Origin: Tanypteryx hageni | Lineage: Eukaryota > Arthropoda > Insecta > Odonata > Petaluridae | Length of the DNA: 64,000 nt | Direction of reading: 5' to 3' | Assembly: GCA_028673005.1 (NCBI GenBank) | Contig: CM054118.1 | Span: 87,910,964-87,974,963, forward strand | Part shown: positions 44,737-54,880 of the stretch, in pieces | Numbering within the stretch: the stretch's first letter is position 1 | Layout: the number at the start of each line of letters is the position of its first letter | Notes under the pieces: generated by a model | What the model saw: the letters and a program-made list of their open reading frames with translations, nothing else | What the model was told of the DNA's origin: nothing | The model's database searches: none | Program-made: the position numbers and the translations under genes

Positions 44737-44793
44737 GGAGGAAATAGAACGAATCCAACCCCCAACCACTTAACCCAACTCGGAGGGGGGTTG
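44737..44793 (-). repeat. Single copy of the 49-bp unit amplified at 32.3 kb
   Basis: On the minus strand: gttgggttaagtggttgggg, then gttggattcgttctatttcc and tcccc, close to the units at 32257-32452. It lies downstream (on the minus strand) of the SINE at 45228, so it may belong to that element's 3' part. Confidence 0.7.
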
Positions 44794-44879
44794 AAACTGT
44801 TGTTTTTATTGTTCACAGTTGTTGAGTTTATTCAATAAAGTTTATTGTAAAAGGTTATTATTTATTGAATACGTATGTC

Positions 44880-45228
44880 GTATGTTTCCAGCAGAATCGC
44901 TCTTGCCTACGCTCAACGGGCATCTAAGAGGTAGTGCAATGAATAACCGGATAGGAAGGGAGGAGAGAAACCTAGTGCCGGATTTTAGCCTGCCCTTACG
45001 AATGACACCAAGGGGGCTAGCGGCTAAACGTCCCTTCCGAAGGACGGAGTGTTGATTTGAGCGCGCTCCTCATTTCTCTTTTTCTCATTGGCTCGTCCTC
45101 GTCTCCTTAGTTCCAACACGCACAAATAGGGGGCCGGGCGTCCTCGGAAAAAATCCTACAGGATTCGAACCGGATGTCGCTTTAGCTGGCGCGGCCATCA
45201 CTCGAACCACTACACCACCGGCTCCCAA
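44880..45228 (-). repeat. tRNA-derived SINE
   Basis: The minus strand starts gagccggtggtgtagtggtt, with A-box-like tggtgtagtggttcgagtga and a perfect B box ggttcgaatcc about 35 nt later. A tRNA would need a 3' cacc-type acceptor strand pairing with the 5' end; instead the sequence continues tgtaggattttttccgagga into a ~250-bp body. So it is a SINE and not a tRNA gene. The body is partly CpG-rich and well preserved. Confidence 0.75.
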
Positions 45229-46840
45229 TTGAATATGTTATTCCGAAGAACGGGGCGTAATAACACGCAAGATCCAAAAGCACTTCTATGATTATTTCAC
45301 CGTTTATCATGAAAAATGTGGAACAATTTCCTAGTAGAGGTTCTCTCGGAAAAAGAGCCCTTCTCCCGGAAAATGGCTCCCTCTTCCTAGAATAAACTGC
45401 GGAGATGAAATCGTCAGCGACCGCGTGACATCGCGTCTTCCGACTGCGAACACGCTGCTGCCATCTACGATTCAACGATCGAACGTCGCCAATTAAGGCC
45501 TTCTTCGCGAAATCCCTCTGCACACAATTCTCCGTGAGCGTCTCTTCTCCTCTCGTGCGCCTGCCAATCGTCGTGTTATCGACAGAGGACCGCGTCGCTT
45601 ACTTATATCATTCGTCGCACGCCTTCCCTCTCTCCGACGGAGACTAAATCGGAGATCGCGTGATCGAAGCCAGGTGCCGCTCTGAATGCTCGCCTTGGAC
45701 TCGCCGCCGTGCTTCATTTGTCTGAATAGCGAAAATCTTCGGCGCCGAACCTAAAGTGGAAAATATTCGAATTATGCCTGAACGGCAATCGTCGGAAAAA
45801 TAGACATCGTATTTATTGGAATATTCCTCTAAACTTTTCCCCTAGATTTTACGAATAAAAATAGTGTTACTCCAGGACCGATCAGTCGCGGGATCATTCA
45901 CAATACTTATGCTCATTTTGTCGATGAAACTATATGAAAAAGGAATAATTTGTATCGGTAACACAAAGGCCACTTTTAAAACATTTAGTGTACGTAATGA
46001 AAATATTTGCAGTACAAATGCTAATTTGCTCGAAAAGTTTCTTTAAGCGAAAAATTGATCGGTTTAGAAGACCATTTTCCAGGCGGCAACAAAGCTAAAT
46101 TTATTAATTGTTGTCCTCTTCAAAGGGAGATAGCCACGTAAAGATTAATGCAAGGATAATCCACGCCGTGGCGCGCAGTAGAGAAAGAACAGTCCACGTC
46201 AAGACAAAGAGTACAAATTGATTCATGCCTAAATATAGTCTATGAATACTTTTAAAGTGACTCAAATGATTTTTAAGGAATATTAGAACATTGTTATCTT
46301 TGACAATTAACATTGAAAGATTTATCGCAACATAAATCGATGCATCTACTTACATTTGTTCGGTAACCAAGATGTTGTTTATTGTTTACGTTTTGTCTAG
46401 TAGTATTGGCATAATCCAGATAATTTTATTGCTGCGTTAAAGGCTTCGGTGCATCTATCAATGTGAATATTAAGTAAGACGTTAATGCGTAATTATATTA
46501 ATTGTAAAACTTTACAATACAATAGATAAAGTAGTAAATGTCAATGTAAACATCGCTTGCGTAATTAAGGAATGGGGAACGTTTGGTAAAGTTTGGATCT
46601 TTTTTGTGGGGGCTCCACCCCAAAACCCCCGAACCAGCAATTCAAAACTTGGGGGTACCCAACAGCAAAAGTAATTAAATTTATAAATATTTCAGAATTT
46701 ATTCTAATATTTTTATTGTATTATGACATCAGAAGTGATATACCAATAAAAATAATAAATAATAAAAATCGTTTGCTACTTAAAAGAAAACTCTTTCCCG
46801 AGCGAAGCCGTGGTTTTCAGCTATTAACATTATATAGGAC
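45229..46840. other. Unique DNA, first part CpG-rich
   Basis: 45420-45720 is CpG-rich with Arg-rich frames on the minus strand that lack any recognised motif. The sequence at 46770-46825 ends cccgagcgaagccgtggttt, resembling Helitron-type 3' hairpins, but no clean CTRR end follows. Otherwise nothing. Confidence 0.35.
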
Positions 46841-46849
46841 CGTAATGGG

Positions 46850-47030
46850 AAACGGAGGGGAGAGTGAAAGGGAGAAGAGGGGGAGAAGAGAAAGAGAGGG
46901 AGAAGAGAAGGAGAGGGAGAGAATGAGGGAAGGTTTGGTGGAAGGGATAGAGTGAGGTAGAGAGAGAGAGGTATAAGGAGAGAGGAGTATGAGAGAGGAA
47001 GTGAGCGAGAAAGTGGGAGGAGGGGAGAGA
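46850..47030 (+). repeat. Purine-rich tract (gagagaggg)
   Basis: Irregular GA repeats about 180 bp long (gggagaagagaaagagaggg and similar). No regular unit. Confidence 0.9.
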
Positions 47031-47996
47031 AAACGAATTTAAAGACATGGGTTTCATTGTGTTGCTGCCATTTTCATCGACGTGTCTCTGTGAAGCCGCA
47101 TTTCGACAATGACTGCAATGAAGATATGCACAGGAAAGAATGGACGTCTTAGAATAATTTCGTACATTTTCAAACATTGCACACGCATATATATATATAA
47201 ATTTGTCTTGAAGAAGCAGGTCCATAATCTGTGTCAGTGTCGCTCAACAGGTGGGACTCCAAAACCTATGAGTTAGTAGCATTAAGCTATTATATGTATG
47301 CAACATGAAAATTTTGTTCCAAGACAGTCATTTTAGTAATGAAATTTAATCGATAAAAAGGAAAGTTGATTCAAACGAAGTCAATCTCGGGCGGGAAGCG
47401 AGGGGTCTCTCTTGATTGGCTGAGAGTTTGGCGTGACGCATGTGTTGGTACAGGATAGCCGATCAATCCAGCAACACCGATGTTTTCGAGCAGCTTTGAG
47501 ATATATTTCCGTTTCCCGGATACAAATAGACCATTCGGAATCATTAATATTGTGGATTAGAATATAAAAACCATGACGTTTTGTGAAACGACTACAAATA
47601 ACCTATCCAAGATGGGCATTGAGATGCTTGCGTATTTTTCCAACCGTAGTGCACGTTATTATAATGCTGAGTGATAACAGGGGATCTAAACAAGCGATGT
47701 AAGCGACTTATATAATAATATCTACCACAAATATCTTGAAGAATTTGTTTGTTTTTTTGTGCATTTATAACGCAACGACTACAAAAAGTAGAAGCAAGAA
47801 GAAGGTACCATTTTAATTGCAATGAAAAATTAAGCAAAATGGGAGGATTTTAAAAGCGATTTGAACTATATTTTTAATTTGAAAAATGTTTTTCTCTTTT
47901 AATTTTTCCCATTTAAATAACACGGGAATCAGCGTATTTTTGGATTAACAATCTACTTGGCAACCGTTATAAACAATACCTAATCTATTATATATA
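47031..47996. other. Unique AT-rich DNA, nothing recognised
   Basis: Leads to the left TA of the mariner element. No exon or repeat supported. Confidence 0.45.
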
Positions 47997-48149
47997 CAGG
48001 GTGAATCAAAATTATGTATAAACACTTTAAATAGCCATATTTCGTAGACAGCATGACTAATTTGAATAAACTTTTGTGCAATTTAAAGCTAATATACACA
48101 ATTAGCTTTTCAATATGTAGCAGATTTACTGATGACCCTCTGATATGGA

Positions 48150-49019
48150 GAAAATCCTCTAACATTAGAAGAAAGGAAGTGAATTCTAAAATGGTACTGG
48201 AAGTATGAAAACGTTAGAGAGGTTCAGCGTGTATGGGAATGTCAATATGGGACAACTGTGCCAATGCATCTAACAATAATCCACATCCGTAATAAATTTG
48301 AAGAGTATGGAACTGTTCGCAACATCAATAAGGGAAGCTGCGGACGGAAAAGGACGTCAAGAAGTGCTGAAAGCACTTCTTGACGTCCACCAAAGCCCTT
48401 AGAAGTGCATACGACCAGTCACCAAAGAGCTCAACAAGGCAGCGTTGCCAAGAACTACGTTTGGGTCAATTGAGTGTTATGAGAAACTTAAAGGACATAA
48501 AGTTCAAACCTTTCATACTTCGGCTATTGCATGCGATTCAAGAAGATGATCCTGATCGATGAATACAATTTTGTGAGTGCTACTGTCAGAAGAACGGTGA
48601 TGCTGGTGATTTTGAGGATGTAATCATATGGTCAGACGAAGCCACGTTCAAATGAAATGGTCACTTGAATTGTTGCAACTGTGTTTACTGAGTCAGTGAC
48701 AATCCACACATCACTCCACAGAAAAGTGTTAACCTGCCAGGGATTAGTGGTTACTGAATTTCCTGAGCGGTGGACAGGTCGCAGGGGGGAATGCTTTTGA
48801 ATACTTCCCAAGGTCTCCTGACCTCACTCTCATAGACCTTTTCATTGGTATCGTATACCTGAAATATAAAAGTGTATACTCATTAACCACAAACATTGCA
48901 GGATTTGTGGGTGATGATACAACAGGAAGCAGGCAAAATTACAGCCGACATGTACACCACCGTATGTCGGGCTATTCATGTATGCGTCCTGGTGGCGGAC
49001 ATTTTGAACGTATGACGTA
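48150..49019 (+). pseudogene. mariner transposase remnant (DUF4817 HTH + DDE)
   Basis: Order of blocks: VREVQRVWECQYGTTVPMHL and FEEYGTVRNI, then GRKRTSRSAE (the N-terminal DUF4817-type helix-turn-helix with its GRPRTS-like linker); later a WSDEAxF-like SYGQTKPRSN block; FPERWTGRRGG and SPDLTLI-like pieces of the DDE domain; and a C-terminal GGGHFERM then stop, matching the (D)GGHFE end of this family. Many stops and frameshifts interrupt it. Part of the middle is missing or unrecognisable, and a hairpin duplication sits after GRKRTS. The catalytic triad cannot be reconstructed from what is left, so it is inactive. Confidence 0.8.
48352..48388. other. Perfect 17-bp-arm hairpin inside the transposase remnant
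   Basis: ggacgtcaagaagtgct, GAA, agcacttcttgacgtcc. The left arm fits the transposase reading (RTSRSA). The right arm replaces expected coding sequence, so it looks like a local inverted duplication of the left arm. Confidence 0.9.
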
Positions 49020-49122
49020 ACTTAAGTAATGTAATTTCTATGTATTTAATGTATTTGAAACATATTTTGGTTCATGTTTACAGCATATTCAAGTGTTTAT
49101 ACATAATTTTGACTCACTCGTA

Positions 49123-50020
49123 TTAAAGAGAATTCTGTCTTTCTTTCTGTGTTTGCACTGTTGCAGCACATTTGTCATTTACATTTTAAAATTGCTTAGA
49201 ATTGCGATATGAATACGCCTAAAAGAATATATATTCATTTTCCAGCCATCAATTTTCGAATACGCACCGAATCATTCCACAAATTTATTATTAACACGAA
49301 TATTTGGCTACATTTTAGACGACAAAATTTCTTAGTCAAGGGCGATGGCATTGTTGCTGATTTAGCAAAATCACCTCTATATCTAAAAGCAATGACATGA
49401 ACTTTGATATTGTATTTGAAATCAATTGTGAGAACTCTTCTTATATATTTTGAATCCATTTTAATCGAAAGGGAAGTAATGATTGGCTTAATTTGAACGA
49501 TAGGTTTGTTTACTGCAGTGCCATTTCTAAGGCGTGGAAGAAATGCGAGCGAACATACGACCGCTAATATTTTAATTAGCCTTTTGTTTTGTTTACGTTT
49601 ACTACGAAAGAACTTAGTAAGTAGCTTCTTTAATTCACACATTTGTTGTAATCACTATAAATGCACCGGCCATGTGTCAAATATCTTGCTTGATTATCAA
49701 AAGAAATTAACCATAATCATTGTCAATATAGCAATTTGCTAATTTACTTTAAACTGCCCAATAAAATTTGCAAACTAAAAGATATTATCAATGTACGCGT
49801 GAAGTATCTTCCTATTTGAAATGCTGATTTGTCCATCATTACAATGCATTGGAGTCGTTTCTGACTTAAAAGTTTTTACGCTACGTGTTTATTTGTTTGA
49901 AATTTACATGGAAATTTTCACATAAATTTTCAATCGGTTTTTGTCCTTAATGATTTTGTTTCATTGCAACCTCTTTATGAAATGTCGAAAAATCGGAAAA
50001 ATCTAATATAAATTTAAAAT
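49123..50020. other. Unique AT-rich DNA, nothing recognised
   Basis: A 135-codon minus-strand frame (49235-49642) is basic and low-complexity, without motif or splice context. I do not call it a gene. Confidence 0.4.
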
Positions 50021-50029
50021 ATGAGGGAG

Positions 50030-50125
50030 GATAATGGGAGAGAGAAAAGGAGGAAGAATGGGAAGTGCCTTAAATTTAATATTTAAGCCACGCATACCAG
50101 TCATATTGACGGGCTTGTGCACTAG
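50030..50125 (+). mobile_element. Helitron-like 3' end, ends CTAG|T
   Basis: The sequence gaagaatgggaagtgcctta, aatttaatatttaagccacg, and a degraded hairpin (ccagtcatattgacggg) ends gcactag followed by T at 50126. It is the same end as at 51204-51310 in reverse orientation. A hairpin shortly before CTRR and insertion at a T are Helitron hallmarks. Confidence 0.6.
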
Positions 50126-51203
50126 TATTAACTAAAAGAAATAATATATACTTAATATAAACTAAAGTAGGGAAGAAATAAACACCAAGGTTATTCAAAG
50201 AAGGGCAATCACCAAAAAAACTATAAATCTGGCTAATTATTTCAAAAGGTAAGTGGAAGACAGTTTAATGTTCAATTTTAAGCGCTTTCGTTCTCTAAAA
50301 ACATTTTATGTATTATGAATATTCTCTATACTTAATAGACAGAGAAATATGTTTTTCATTAACATTGAAAATTAGTAACGTGAAAGATATCTCAGAAGTT
50401 ACAATAAGAAAACTTCTATAACAGTTCTTTAATTTCGACCAAAATTTATAATCCTTAACTCTTCCTCCCTTGAACATCTATATGTACGTTTTGCTTTCCA
50501 TTCAAATGAACATTTTTATGCATCACTTAAGCCAATTATACTTATTAGATTATAATACATACATATTAGACCCACAAAATCAGCCTTTGCATTTGATAAG
50601 GTATGGGTAAGCTAAATTTGAATATATCTTCAAATGTATTTCCACCGGTTGCATCCCTAGTGCTTGCAATTCCTGCCGAAATTTTTGATGTTTTTGAGAT
50701 TCATGGCCACATAATATAATGCAGTTTCTTCCACTGGAACTTAATTTGAGTGAAATAACTGTATTTTAAAAGTTATTCCATCGATTGTTTATTATGATTA
50801 TTTGATAAAAACAGTCGCCAAATTTATCGATAAAGGATGCAGAAAAAATTTATTTGGGCAAAAGATGGGAAGACAAGAAATATTGCATACCATAAAAATT
50901 TACCTGGTTTCATTACTTGGTTTTATTCTCAAATCTTACCCAATATATTTTTTGTTTTGACTTTAAAACCCGAGCATTGCCGTGTAATTTCAGCTGGCAG
51001 TATTATATATCATGTACGAAGCTAACCCGGCATTTACTCATCTATAATCTTTAATAATAATGTAGCGAAGGAAATAAATAAATTTTAATGCCGTCGTGTT
51101 AAGATCGTTCTCCTATAAGAAATACTCGAGCACGCGGCCAATCTAATCTCACTAATCCACAAGTTTATTGAATAAGTCGTCTTTTTTTATTTTTTATTAT
51201 TTA
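50126..51203. other. AT-rich DNA between two facing Helitron-like ends
   Basis: About 1.08 kb without recognisable features. The two Helitron-like 3' ends point toward each other across it. Confidence 0.45.
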
Positions 51204-51310
51204 CTAGCGTAAATGCCCGTCAAATATGACGGGCATGCGTGGATTAAGTATCAAATTTAAGGCGCTTCCCATTCTTCCTCCTTTTCTCTGGTCTTCTTTC
51301 CCATCCTCCT
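51204..51310 (-). mobile_element. Helitron-like 3' end with perfect hairpin
   Basis: On the minus strand: ccacgcatgcccgtcatatt, tgacgggcatttacg, CTAG then T. The hairpin has exact 10-bp arms (atgcccgtca / tgacgggcat at 51213-51222 and 51227-51236) with a 4-nt loop, 5 nt from CTAG. The body extends rightward into the pyrimidine tract at 51260 onward. The 5' TC end was not located. Confidence 0.7.
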
Positions 51311-51605
51311 CCCTCCCATTCTCTCTCCCTCTCTCTCCTTCTATGGAAAATAGACTTCCTAATCTCAATCTCGCCCTTATATAACCATTATCTATCTATC
51401 TCTTCCTCTCCCTCATAATGTCTTCTTCCCCTTTTCTCCCTTTATCTCTCTCTTCCTCACTATCTCTCCCTCCCTTTTATCTCCTCTGCAAAAACAGACC
51501 TCTTAGTCTCAATCTCGCCCTAATAAAGAACATTATCTATATATCCCTCCCTCTCTCTCTTCTCTCTCACTCCCTCTCCCTCCCCGTCTCTCTCCTTCTC
51601 TTGAA
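51260..51605 (+). repeat. TC-rich tract with two LINE-tail copies
   Basis: Irregular ctcc/tctc repeats enclosing two related segments: tagacttcctaatctcaatc...cattatctatctatc (51347-51400) and cagacctcttagtctcaatc...cattatctatatatc (51492-51546). The latter includes an aataaa. They resemble the end of the sequence at 37.9 kb. Confidence 0.7.
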
Positions 51606-51887
51606 CCCCACGTTTTCCAAAGTGATATATTAACATGTGCTTAACATTTTGCAGAAATAAAAAATAGTGGAATGGTCCATTATCATAAAAATGTTTCTCA
51701 AGAAAATAAATTTCTGCTATATTTAAGGTCCTTAAGAATTTCCATCGATAATTAGGTAATTAGTATAATACTGAAGTGCAGTCACCGTAAAAATCCACTT
51801 TTTGTTAAAGGTGGGGTTTGTTTTCATCGTGGTGGGACCAAGGTTTTTTGACAAAATGATCGGTGGAACTCAAGATGCCAAAGGTTG
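51606..51887. other. Unique DNA with a lone hAT right end
   Basis: ggttgagaacctctg (about 51877-51891) is a hAT right terminus like that at 60716, followed by atcgatag. A possible left octamer atcgataa is at 51747, but no matching left terminus follows it. Confidence 0.35.
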
Positions 51888-52244
51888 AGAACCTCTGATC
51901 GATAGTGCTGCTTCTTTTCTTCGAAATTGATAATTTTATATTCCGCAATACTGACTAGAAAAAGAATTGTTTGCTCTACAGAAAATATGTATTTCTATAT
52001 ACGATAATCTATATATTAATAGCGTAATAAAATGAGGTTTTTAAAGTGAAGATAACGTCCACCTTAACGTGTGATGCATGACATTAAACGTCTCGACCTG
52101 CAGATTTGCAGGAAAATTGTAAAATTTAAATCGCTCAAACCGTTGGCGAGATATTGAGGTTTTTTTGACCGGCTAAGCTCTGCTCGACGTATGTAATTGT
52201 AGTGGTTGATGTTAAGGTGGCAATGCTAGCGGAAATTAGACTCT

Positions 52245-52790
52245 ATAAGAAATAGATAACAATTACGACCACTTTACACGAAGATCTACATGTAGTTTAC
52301 AATGTTGCTTTGTGTTTCAACTCGGGAACCGCTTGACGTATTTTAGTAAAATTTCGTATTGGGAAGTTTTACTAAAATTGGTCAACCCGATTTCAATTCT
52401 GGTTAAAATCAGATAACAATTACGACCACTTTACATGAAGACCTAAATGTAGTTTACAATGTTCCTTTGTTTCAACTCGGGAACCGCTTTATGTATTTTG
52501 ATTAAATTTGGTATTGGAGAGTTTTGCTAAAATCGGTGGACCGATTCCAATTTTGGTTAAAATCGGACAACAATGATGACCACTTTACATGAAGACCTAC
52601 ATGTAGTTCACAATGTTCCTTTGTTTCAATTCGGGAACCGCTTGGCATATTGTGATGAAATTTGGTATTGGGTAGTTTTGTTAAAATTAATTGTCCGATT
52701 CCAATTTTGGTTAAATCGGACAATAATTACGACAACTTTACATGAAGACCTACATGTATTTTACAACGTATCTCGCTTGCTTCTCGTTAA
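52245..52790 (-). repeat. Tandem array of four ~152-159 bp units
   Basis: Repeated block gaccactttacatgaagacc, tacatgtagt, ttacaatgttcctttg at about 52265, 52417, 52576 and 52730, giving periods near 152, 159 and 152 bp. Each also has gggaaccgctt and ttggtattggg. It ends at 52850-52892 in a family-A-like head on the minus strand, so the array is the internal part of a related interspersed element. Confidence 0.85.
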
Positions 52791-52849
52791 ATTCTCATCT
52801 TAGCGATAAATATTGAGAACATTGTGAAATCTCAAAGAACGCATTTATA

Positions 52850-52892
52850 AACTGTATACTCCGACATGGAGTACACCTTTTCAATCTTGTTA
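52850..52892 (-). repeat. Family-A-like head with palindrome (minus)
   Basis: The minus strand reads taacaagattgaaaaggtgt, actccatgtcggagtatac. It matches the head of family A and includes a palindrome (gtatactcc gacat ggagtacac, 52854-52876). Confidence 0.75.
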
Positions 52893-53039
52893 CCTAAGTA
52901 CAGTAGTCCCTCTCCAACTGCAGGGACTACCTCCCAACTCAACCCGCAGATGACAAAACTGCGGATGTCAAGGGCTTATGGGAAATTGGGGGTCCTTGAG
53001 AGACATAGCATAAGTCCTATAATGCACACTTCAAGAATA

Positions 53040-53110
53040 AAAACAAGAATGGAAAGGTGTACTCCACGTCGGAGTACACAAGAGTTTCCAAATGCTATCT
53101 TTAAGATTTA
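53040..53110 (+). repeat. Family-A-like head with perfect palindrome (plus)
   Basis: aaacaagaatggaaaggtgt then actccacgtcggagtacac. The palindrome gtgtactcc acgtc ggagtacac (53057-53079) has exact 9-bp arms. It faces away from the minus-strand head 150 bp to its left. The body after about 53110 is not clearly related to the full copies. Confidence 0.7.
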
Positions 53111-54300
53111 TATTGTCGTGTCAAAAAATTTCGAAGCACTGCAAAACGATATATCAGTAGCGTTGTCAAAGAACTATGGAATTTGTGATTTACCTATTTA
53201 TTTTATAATTACTTGTAATTAGTTAAACAATCGAAGATTGTTTAAAACATTCTCAATTTGAATGAGTAGTGGTAATATTTACGGTCACGTTCATTCCTTC
53301 GTCGTTAATTATCCTTTCTTTTCAATTATAACGCTGTGTGTACGCGCAAGAAAAATAAACGTATTTAAGTTAATTTCTTCATCTCAGATTTCCTTTCATT
53401 TACTATACGTATAAGCTTTTAGCGCACGATAGGAAACTTAACGTATTTATAGTAGATCTTGTTTACTTCCGAGGCTACGTAGATTATTGCCGTTGACAAC
53501 AATTAAAAACCACCTGAAAACTTTTCTAACAATAAGTTCAAAGTGAATTATGTACGTCTTTCTTATTTGATTTTCTTGAAAGCTGCTCTACTCCCTTGAT
53601 AAAAATGTATCGGACAAAACATATTGACTAGTTCTACAAATTCTTCTCGACTTTTTTTGATAGAAGTAATATTTTACGAGTTATGACTGAAAGTTCATTT
53701 TGTCACCAATAACGTGGCACTCCTGATTTATGTAATTTTCATTGCTCTGCCAAAGTTATTTCAATAGTTGATAATTGGCACTGAGAAACATCGTCGGGAA
53801 ATGATGTATGGAAATCTTGGGTATAAATAAACGTGCGCATTTCGTCTGTCTAGGTGCGGCACTTCGATTCCTTCTTCTGGAAATCGCATTGCGGGATATA
53901 TGAATTCTTCGGTCGAAAATGTTCTTCTGTTTATGTCTTCATCAAAGCTTTATTTAAATCGATTTCGTTACCCGTTTAAAAAACTCGATGACAGCGCTTA
54001 AGACAGTCGACGTCTGAAAGGCGAATCTCTCGGTTTGTGTTTTCGATGTTCCACAGCTGATTGCAATTGCAATTTACCCGTCTTGCAAGGAAGTGGTTTC
54101 CAAAGATAGGTATGTCGGAGGGAAGGGGAAACGCAAAGGAGTTGTCATATATATTTATTATCTGTTTAACCATCCTAATCGTGAGACCTGCAATACGCAG
54201 CCGTCGAATTGTAGCCCTCAAATGGCGTATCATTTGCGTCCATGCTTTTTCTTAAGGTGGTTAAACTAATGGCAATTGCTGATCCAGTAGGTATTGTTAA
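53111..54300. other. Unique AT-rich DNA, nothing recognised
   Basis: No exon, terminal repeat or tandem unit supported. Confidence 0.4.
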
Positions 54301-54880
54301 GCGTCCTTTACCGGCGAAGCGGTAGAAGCAGAACGCCTTATGGGCACGTCTCGTCCGTCCGTCCTAACTTTCATCTCCTAAACCGCTGGACGGATTTTAA
54401 TTTAATTAGGTATGAGTGATCGTTATTAAAATTTATCGCCCAATTGTGATTTTCAACTGAAGCCATCAATTACATTACTAGTACTTACTCTAATACTTTA
54501 ATCAAGTTATACTCGTATCTCGTTAAATGACATCCGTCAAGCAACAATTTAAAAAAACATTTATTTACCACAATCAAGTCCACGAGACCACATAATTAGG
54601 ACTTTTAGTTTCGGAGAAAAAAATTCGAGAAAATTCCGAGCAAAACATCGCATATTTAGTTCACACCGATCGCCAAGACGGTTCTCTCGGCAAACAACAA
54701 TTAAAAGTCTATATATTTCTCTCCCATGCTCTTATATGATCTGTGAGGTATAAATAAAAAAAATAAAAGTCGACAATCGCCCAATCTTTCGATATCGTTT
54801 CATACGTATTTCCCATAAAAAACGCCTTCGAAATCTCTGTGTATTTATTTCATTTCTGGAGTACACTTTTCCATCTTGTT
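54301..54880 (-). repeat. Repeat family A, copy 3
   Basis: Reverse orientation: starts (minus strand) aacaagatggaaaagtgtac near 54880 and ends taccgcttcgccggtaaagg near 54302. The 3' hairpin taccg/cggta is intact here. It has ggacggacggacgagacgtg before the hairpin. Slightly shorter than copies 1 and 2. Confidence 0.85.

Larger units (their letters stand above)
47997..49120 (+). mobile_element. mariner-like transposon, 1.12 kb, TA TSD, inactive
   Basis: Terminal inverted repeats cagggtgaatcaaaattatg and its partner (right end cataattttgactcactcg), about 31 bp with three to four mismatches, lie between TA dinucleotides (47995-47996 and 49121-49122). Length is close to that of an autonomous mariner (about 1.2-1.3 kb). 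Transposase remnants cover most of the interior. Confidence 0.9.

Noticed and set aside
45155..45228. tRNA gene on the minus strand
   Set aside because: A and B boxes are present but the 3' side cannot pair with the 5' acceptor strand, so it is a SINE head and not a tRNA.
46770..46830. Helitron 3' end (cccgagcgaagccgtggttt)
   Set aside because: The hairpin-like word is suggestive, but no CTRR followed by T is at the right place and no second copy was seen.
52896..53000. pogo-like MITE end (acagtagtccctctccaact)
   Set aside because: The left word is typical, but no complementary right end with TA was found within a plausible distance.
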